A DNA stretch of 64,000 bases from Uranotaenia lowii. Its lineage: Eukaryota > Arthropoda > Insecta > Diptera > Culicidae. Shown here in pieces: positions 59,163 to 64,000 of the stretch. Where the stretch lies: NCBI RefSeq assembly GCF_029784155.1, contig NC_073692.1, positions 69,638,012 to 69,702,011 on the forward strand. The letters run 5' to 3'. Below the pieces are notes generated by a model that made no database searches, was not told the DNA's origin, and was given only the letters and a program-made list of their open reading frames with translations. Made by a program: the position numbers and the translations under genes. Numbering within the stretch: position 1 is the first letter of the stretch; every line of letters begins with the position of its first letter.

Positions 59163-60149
59163 ATCACGGAAAATAATAAAAAGGTAAAATTTACCGAGAC
59201 AGCAAAGGTGAATGCTCGCAAAAGCCAAAAAGGTAACTTCTACCTATTCGAGGTGAAACTCACCTCACAGCGAGGTAAAATATACCTGAAACGAAGAATG
59301 AAAAAAGGTACAATTCACCGAGAAAAAATGTGAATCCAAAAAAGGTAAATTTCACCTCGTAGCGAGGTGAAGTTCACCTGAATTGAGCTGAATCAAAAAG
59401 TATAATCCACCTAGAAAGAAAGGTAAATCCAAATAAGGTAAAACTTACCTCGTAGCGAGGTGAAGTTGACCTGGATTGATCAAAACAAAACGGTACAAAT
59501 CATCTCGAAAAAAAGTAAATATTTGACGAATTCGTTTATTGAGGTTAAGCTGTTTTGCCGTTTAGGAACAAGTTCTGCTTCGTGCACAATATGTGAAACT
59601 CGGAACAAAATGGTAAGTGTTTTCTTAGATTTCATTTAGTTGTGCTGGTTCTCTTCATAATACTTTGCTTTTGTTTCAGATCGGCCCACAGAGCTTCGTG
59701 TTGTATTCCCGTCAGCCTTCAGATATTATTCCGGACAAGCCGGACCTGACAAGCTTGGCGAACAAAGGACTTGCCTCAACAATTTTTAAAGAACACGGTG
59801 ATATATCTCAAAAATAAATATAAGGTAACAGTCCCTATTTATTTCAAATAAATGCCAATTTTTTTCATGAATTGTGTTTTTTTTAAAATTAATTATTATT
59901 GAAGAAACCAATCAAACAAACAAGCATTTACCTTTTAAATCAGTGAATGGGAAAACGGTATTATTTACTATTTTGCTAGGTGAATGAGAAAATGGTAAAA
60001 TCTACCTTTTTGCTAGGTGAATTGAAAAAAAGGTAAAATTTACCTTTTTGCTAGGTGAATGAAAAAAAGGTAAAATTTACCTCGAAAGAGGGATGGAAAA
60101 AATTCACCTCGCAAAAAGGTAAATTTTACCTTTTTTTAATTTCCGTGAT
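59163..60149. mobile_element. palindrome-rich MITE (AGGTAAAATTTACCT family)
   Basis: The ends ATCACGGAAA and TTTCCGTGAT are inverted. The words AGGTAAAATTTACCT and GAGGTGAA/TTCACCTC recur on both shoulders. Centre 59540-59820 is non-palindromic, less AT-rich and contains a possible spliced mini-gene. It is nested in the pogo-like element. Confidence 0.75.
59610..59817 (+). CDS. possible spliced 46-codon mini-gene inside the MITE
   Basis: An ATG at 59610-59612 is followed at once by a consensus donor GTAAGT. A 67-base intron ends in TTTTGTTTCAG, and the second exon (59680-59817) is open in the required phase for 45 codons to TAA. The product starts MIGPQSFVLYSRQPSDI and ends EHGDISQK, with ordinary amino-acid balance, no signal peptide and no known motif. 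The AT content is clearly lower than in the MITE shoulders. It may be a captured host gene fragment (single-codon first exons are common in insects, as in the LeuRS gene 2.5 kb away) or a chance frame. The product is not recognised. Confidence 0.4.
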
Positions 60150-60405
60150 TGACAAACCCTATCCTTTTGCTCTGGTATTGCATACCATCCAGGCGCATTG
60201 CTCGGTTCCTACATTGATTTTATATTTCTATTAATCGCCGTTTCTCACAAGTTTAGACTTTTAACTTGCCGAAAACGTCGATTTTATAGCTTAACTATAT
60301 ATCGCGATGATTAAACACATTTTGACATGGATTTTGAATGAAATGTTGGCTCGGATACGTGGAAGCTCGGATAATCGGAGCTGGGAAAAGCGAGGTTCTA
60401 CTGTA

Positions 60406-61394
60406 CATATATCGTGGTATCTGAGGTGGCACCGAGATATTTCAATTCAATCAAATACTGTAAATGTCTTGGAGGTTAGGTTACTACCAAGACAATTATA
60501 AAATTTTGCTGAAAATATTCTTGAACTATACCTAAATTTAGTGCATATGGATAACTGTTTGCATACTCAAAGGCGCTTATTGCACTCAGTGTTTATAACG
60601 ACTAGAAATGCATGTTGATTTAAACAAAATTTTTTAATATTTTGTTGTAAGCTGTATTTCTTTCGTAGTTTTTGCATAAACAACTTCATAAAATGGAAGA
60701 AATACGTTGGAGTACATTTGGTAAAATTTCTCAAAAAGAAGAGTACTTTCATTTCTCGATCGAAAAATAGTACATGTACTTTTAAAAGAGTACGTAAGAT
60801 GATAAACTGTTTTATTACATATTCGTTTGATGTTCTCATCATTAAACTACAAATTCAAATATGATTAAGATATTTTTTAAATCAGGACAGTTCAGGACAT
60901 TTTAAAGACCAGATTTAAAAAATCAGGACAATTCGAGAGTTTTGAAAACTCAGAACGGTTTCTCGAAAATCCTGAAAAATCAAAACACTTCTGGAACCTC
61001 TGATTCGAAAAGCAGCGTCTTTTCTCGTAAACGTACCAAGAAAAAACTGCACAAGTGTTTAACTCTTACATTCCTCCTAGACACAATGCGCAATAGATTT
61101 TTCCTGAGAAGGAAACTCTCTTCATCAGCGGATGTGATAGCTCTCGCTAACTTTTATGTGTTGACAATCTCACTCTTGATTGCAGTTCGATTTATCTCTC
61201 TCCGCACAGTTTGGGGGAGCAGGCGAAAAAAAAATTGCACGCTATTTCACAGGCGAGTCGATCTGAGAAGTTTTGCCGTCCATGAATCAATTAGCTTGTT
61301 TTTTTCTCTTAAACTCTTGAAATGCTCGTCAGAGACTCTAACTACTGAACAAGTTTGTGAAGATGAGCCACGCAATTAGGAAAAATATGTTCAA
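60406..61394. other. AT-rich intergenic DNA
   Basis: No recognised gene. The frame at 60942-61379 has no identifiable domain and no flanking splice signals that I trust. Confidence 0.45.
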
Positions 61395-61905
61395 CAAGGT
61401 TTCAAAAATTATAAAAATGACAAAAAATAACAACTGGCAGAAGTGACAGAAGTAACACTGCAAACATGATATAAATTCTATAATTCAAAAAAATTGTTGA
61501 AAAAACAAAACAATAACAAAAATTACCAAAATGATAAAAATTACAAAAATAACAAAAAAATCAAATATTTAAGAAGTTCAAATGACCAAAAATACAATAA
61601 TTTTTTTTAAATAAATTATAAAAATTACACAACTTACCAATAATCTAAAGTTACAAAAATTTACAAAATTGAAAAGTTCACAATAGTTATGAAAACTAAA
61701 AAAAAAGCCAATAAGGAGGGAACAAATATCAAACTCTTCTTTTGTCACAACTACATAACATAAGCTTTTGTCAAATTTGTTCCAATATGTTGAGAATTTG
61801 AATTATCAAATATTATTATTAACTTGGTCATCTTTGTTATTTTTGTAATTTTGTTCTATTTTGTAATTTTTGTTTTTTTTTAAATATTTTTGTTTTTGAA
61901 GTTTT
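61395..61905. repeat. degenerate relics of the 9-bp satellite, both orientations
   Basis: 61395-61680 has loose AAAAATGAC / AAAAATTAC-like words (ACAAAAATTACCAAAATGAT). 61825-61905 has the opposite strand (TTTGTTATTTTTGTAATTTT). The period is largely lost. It is the same word family as at 1-1310 and 31.7-42.4 kb, so this is either an old seed or a decayed array about 400 bases from a housekeeping promoter. Confidence 0.6.
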
Positions 61906-62325
61906 TGTCGTTTTTTGACCAATTTTGATTAATTTTATTTTGTGTTTCAAATATAAAAAAAATTGAATTTGAAATTTTCAAAGCCACGCTAATATAATTC
62001 TGCACTGTAACAAAAAAATTTTCGAAAAAAATCGCTTCCCAATTTCTGTGAATAACGCTGTGTATTTTTTTCAGTGCAGCCAGTCTACAACAAAATTCGA
62101 GTTCATTGAACGGTTGATATGTCACAACAAACCGATCGACGTGTTTTTTCGTTTGTCGTTTTGTTCGCCGGTTTGGTCACTTTTGCGGTCGATTTTGGAA
62201 ATCCCATGCGGATGCAAAAATTGTTCAGATTTCTTCGGATTTAACGGAGGTGAAGAAGTTTGTTGTCTTTATTCAATCGTGATCGAAGATTTCTCATAGT
62301 CGGTCTGTTATAATTACTAAGGATC
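61906..62325 (+). promoter_or_regulatory. upstream region and 5' UTR of leucyl-tRNA synthetase
   Basis: No TATA box in a useful place. An initiator-like TCAGTG at 62071-62076 after a T-tract is the best start candidate, giving a leader of about 250 bases. The leader from 62090 is less AT-rich than the upstream DNA. Confidence 0.35.
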
Positions 62326-64000
62326 ATGGTGAGTAATGGGAAAAATGATGCAACTCTGATTCGAGGTGATGTGTCTGCAATATGGAAATTATGCTGATTT
62401 TTTTTCTCTTAGGCGGCCGAACGAAAGGGAACTTTTAAGGTGGAATACCTGCAAAAGATCGAACGGGATATGCAGGCTCGATGGGAGGAACAGAAAATTC
62501 ACGAGAGCGATGCATCTACCAGTCCGAAAAAATCCGAGGACGAGAAGTTTATGGTGACGTTTCCGTTTCCGTACATGAATGGTAGACTGCATCTGGGACA
62601 TACGTTTTCCCTGTCGAAGGCCGAGTTTGGGGTGCGCTATCAGCGCCTGAAGGGTAAAAGAGTTTTGTTTCCTTTCGGGTTCCACTGTACCGGAATGCCG
62701 ATTAAGGCATGTGCGGATAAGTTGAAACGGGAGATGGAAACGTTCGGATGCCCTCCGGTCTTTCCGGTTACTGAAGAAGAAGTTGTGGCGGAAGAGAAAG
62801 ACGTGATCCCGAAGGATAAAAACAAGGGTAAGAAAAGTAAGGCCACGGCTAAGGCTGGCGGTGCCAAATATCAGTGGCAGATTATGCAAAGTCTGGGACT
62901 GCAGGATGAGGATATCAAAAAGTTTGCTGATACTGATCATTGGTTGGAATACTTTCCGCCGTTGGCAATCCAAGATCTCAAGTCAATCGGATGCCACATT
63001 GATTGGAGGCGAACTTTCATAACGACCGATGCCAACCCGTACTTCGATTCGTTCGTCCGTTGGCAGTTTAACCATCTGAAGACACGGGGCAAGATTATGT
63101 ATGGAAAGCGGCACACGATTTTCTCGCCCAAAGACGGGCAACCGTGTATGGATCACGATCGTTCCTCTGGCGAAGGTGTGGGACCACAGGAGTATACGCT
63201 CATTAAGATGAAGGTAGTAAGCTAAATAATTTTGCAATTATGGTTCTAAGTGGAATGTTTTTTAGGTAACCGGAAAGCTTCCAGCAAAATTGGCTTCGGT
63301 AAAGGCTCCGGTCTATTTGGTCTGCGGTACCCTGCGTCCGGAAACTATGTATGGCCAAACTAATTGCTGGGTTCACCCGGACATCAAGTATATCGCTTTC
63401 GAAACCACTCGAAACGGAGAGGTGTGGATTGCTACTAGACGAGCCGCTCGAAATATGGCTTATCAGGGCTTCACGGCCACCGAAGGGGTGGTTAAAGAAG
63501 TGGCCGAACTCACTGGTCAGGAAATTATGGGATTGGCGCTGTCAGCTCCCTTGACTCCGAATAAGGTTATCTACACCCTTCCGATGCTTTCGATCAAGGA
63601 AGACAAAGGTACCGGTGTGGTCACCTCGGTTCCATCTGATTCACCGGACGATTACGCGGCTTTGGTGGACTTGCAAAAGAAGCAACCGTTCCGTGAAAAG
63701 TACGGAATAACTGATGAGATGGTGCTGCCATTTAAACCTATTCCGATTATCGAAGTTCCAGGTTTGGGAAATTTGAGCGCTGTCACTGCATACGATCAGT
63801 TTAAGATTCAGAGTCAGAATGACCGTGATAAACTGATCGAGGCAAAGGAGCTGGTGTATTTGAAGGGATTCTATGATGGCATTCTGCTAGTTGGGGAGCA
63901 CGCTGGCAAGAAAGTTCAAGATGTCAAGAAAGATCTAAAGAAATATCTAGTAGATCGTAACGAGGCTGATGTTTACTACGAGCCAGAGAAGACGATCATG
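62326..64000 (+). CDS. LeuRS: cytosolic leucyl-tRNA synthetase, 5' part (continues beyond window)
   Basis: Class I synthetase that charges tRNA-Leu in the cytosol. Three exons are visible. Exon 1 (62326-62328) is only the ATG, before donor GTGAGT. Exon 2 (62413-63213) follows TTTTTCTCTTAG. Exon 3 (63266-64000+) follows a 52-base intron. All junctions are phase 0. The 513 residues seen start [14 protein letters not shown]. The ATP-binding HIGH-type signature is [11 protein letters not shown] (residues 54-64). The CP1 editing domain begins in exon 3 with the threonine-rich [14 protein letters not shown] (about 290) and the editing-site loop [15 protein letters not shown] (about 383-397, containing the Asp that blocks mischarged Ile/Val products). 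The full protein is about 1,180 residues; the KMSKS loop, anticodon-binding and C-terminal parts lie past the window. The eukaryotic insert pattern ([11 protein letters not shown]..., [10 protein letters not shown]) excludes the mitochondrial paralogue. Confidence 0.96.

Larger units (their letters stand above)
58961..60403. mobile_element. pogo/Tigger-like non-autonomous element split by a MITE
   Basis: The left end CAGTAGAAGCCTGCTTAACC and the inverted right end CAGTAGAACCTCGCTTTTCC match the pogo-type terminus (CAGTAGAAC...). Both shoulders carry CGGATAA / TTATCCG words. TA follows the right end (60404-60405), but the left flank is CA, so the duplication is imperfect. About 990 bases in the middle are a later MITE. 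Confidence 0.6.

Noticed and set aside
62389..63237. Long minus-strand frames opposite leucyl-tRNA synthetase
   Set aside because: These are shadows of the real plus-strand coding exons, whose motifs and splice sites are clear.

Overview
This is nuclear DNA from an AT-rich, repeat-dense insect genome. A dipteran, most likely a mosquito (Culicidae), fits best. The protein genes have GT-AG introns, TATA/initiator promoters and AATAAA signals. The trypsin has the start of its mature enzyme typical of mosquito midgut trypsins (IVGGFQID..DAPYQ), and the repeats include hAT, Tc1/mariner-like, pogo-like, Helitron, Copia and tRNA-derived SINE remains. The species cannot be fixed from sequence reading alone.

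Layout. 1-1310: end of a 9-bp satellite (AAAAATGAC)n. 2-10 kb: gene-poor DNA with a 3.9-kb terminal-inverted-repeat element carrying TTCTGCGCA subterminal motifs, three tRNA-like SINE heads and a 235-bp TA-flanked MITE. 10.1-13.4 kb: a decayed Copia (Ty1) pol split by a 385-bp hAT MITE with an 8-bp target duplication. 13.4-23.4 kb: mostly unassigned AT-rich DNA with a few weak exon candidates. 23.4-29.7 kb: a TA-flanked fold-back element broken by a 4.94-kb insertion whose ends are CCCGAGCAGAC. 30.4-31.2 kb: last exon of a secreted His/Tyr/Pro-rich protein. 31.7-42.4 kb: about 10.7 kb of 9-bp satellite that switches strand near 32.85 kb. 44.5-58.5 kb: a complete two-exon trypsin whose 13.1-kb intron holds a Helitron, a nested TIR element, a processed ATP synthase subunit f pseudogene, a hAT element and MITEs. 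59-60.4 kb: a pogo-like element holding a palindromic MITE with a possible spliced 46-codon mini-gene. 61.4-61.9 kb: degenerate relics of the satellite. 62.3-64.0 kb: 5' half of the cytosolic leucyl-tRNA synthetase gene, running off the window.

Only three genes are well supported: trypsin, leucyl-tRNA synthetase and the secreted protein exon. They have no visible functional link. The very long open frames over the satellite are artefacts of a 9-bp unit that has no stop in most frames. The most unusual content is the large strand-switching satellite, the four-deep nesting of elements and a retrogene inside the trypsin intron, and the MITE-borne mini-gene.
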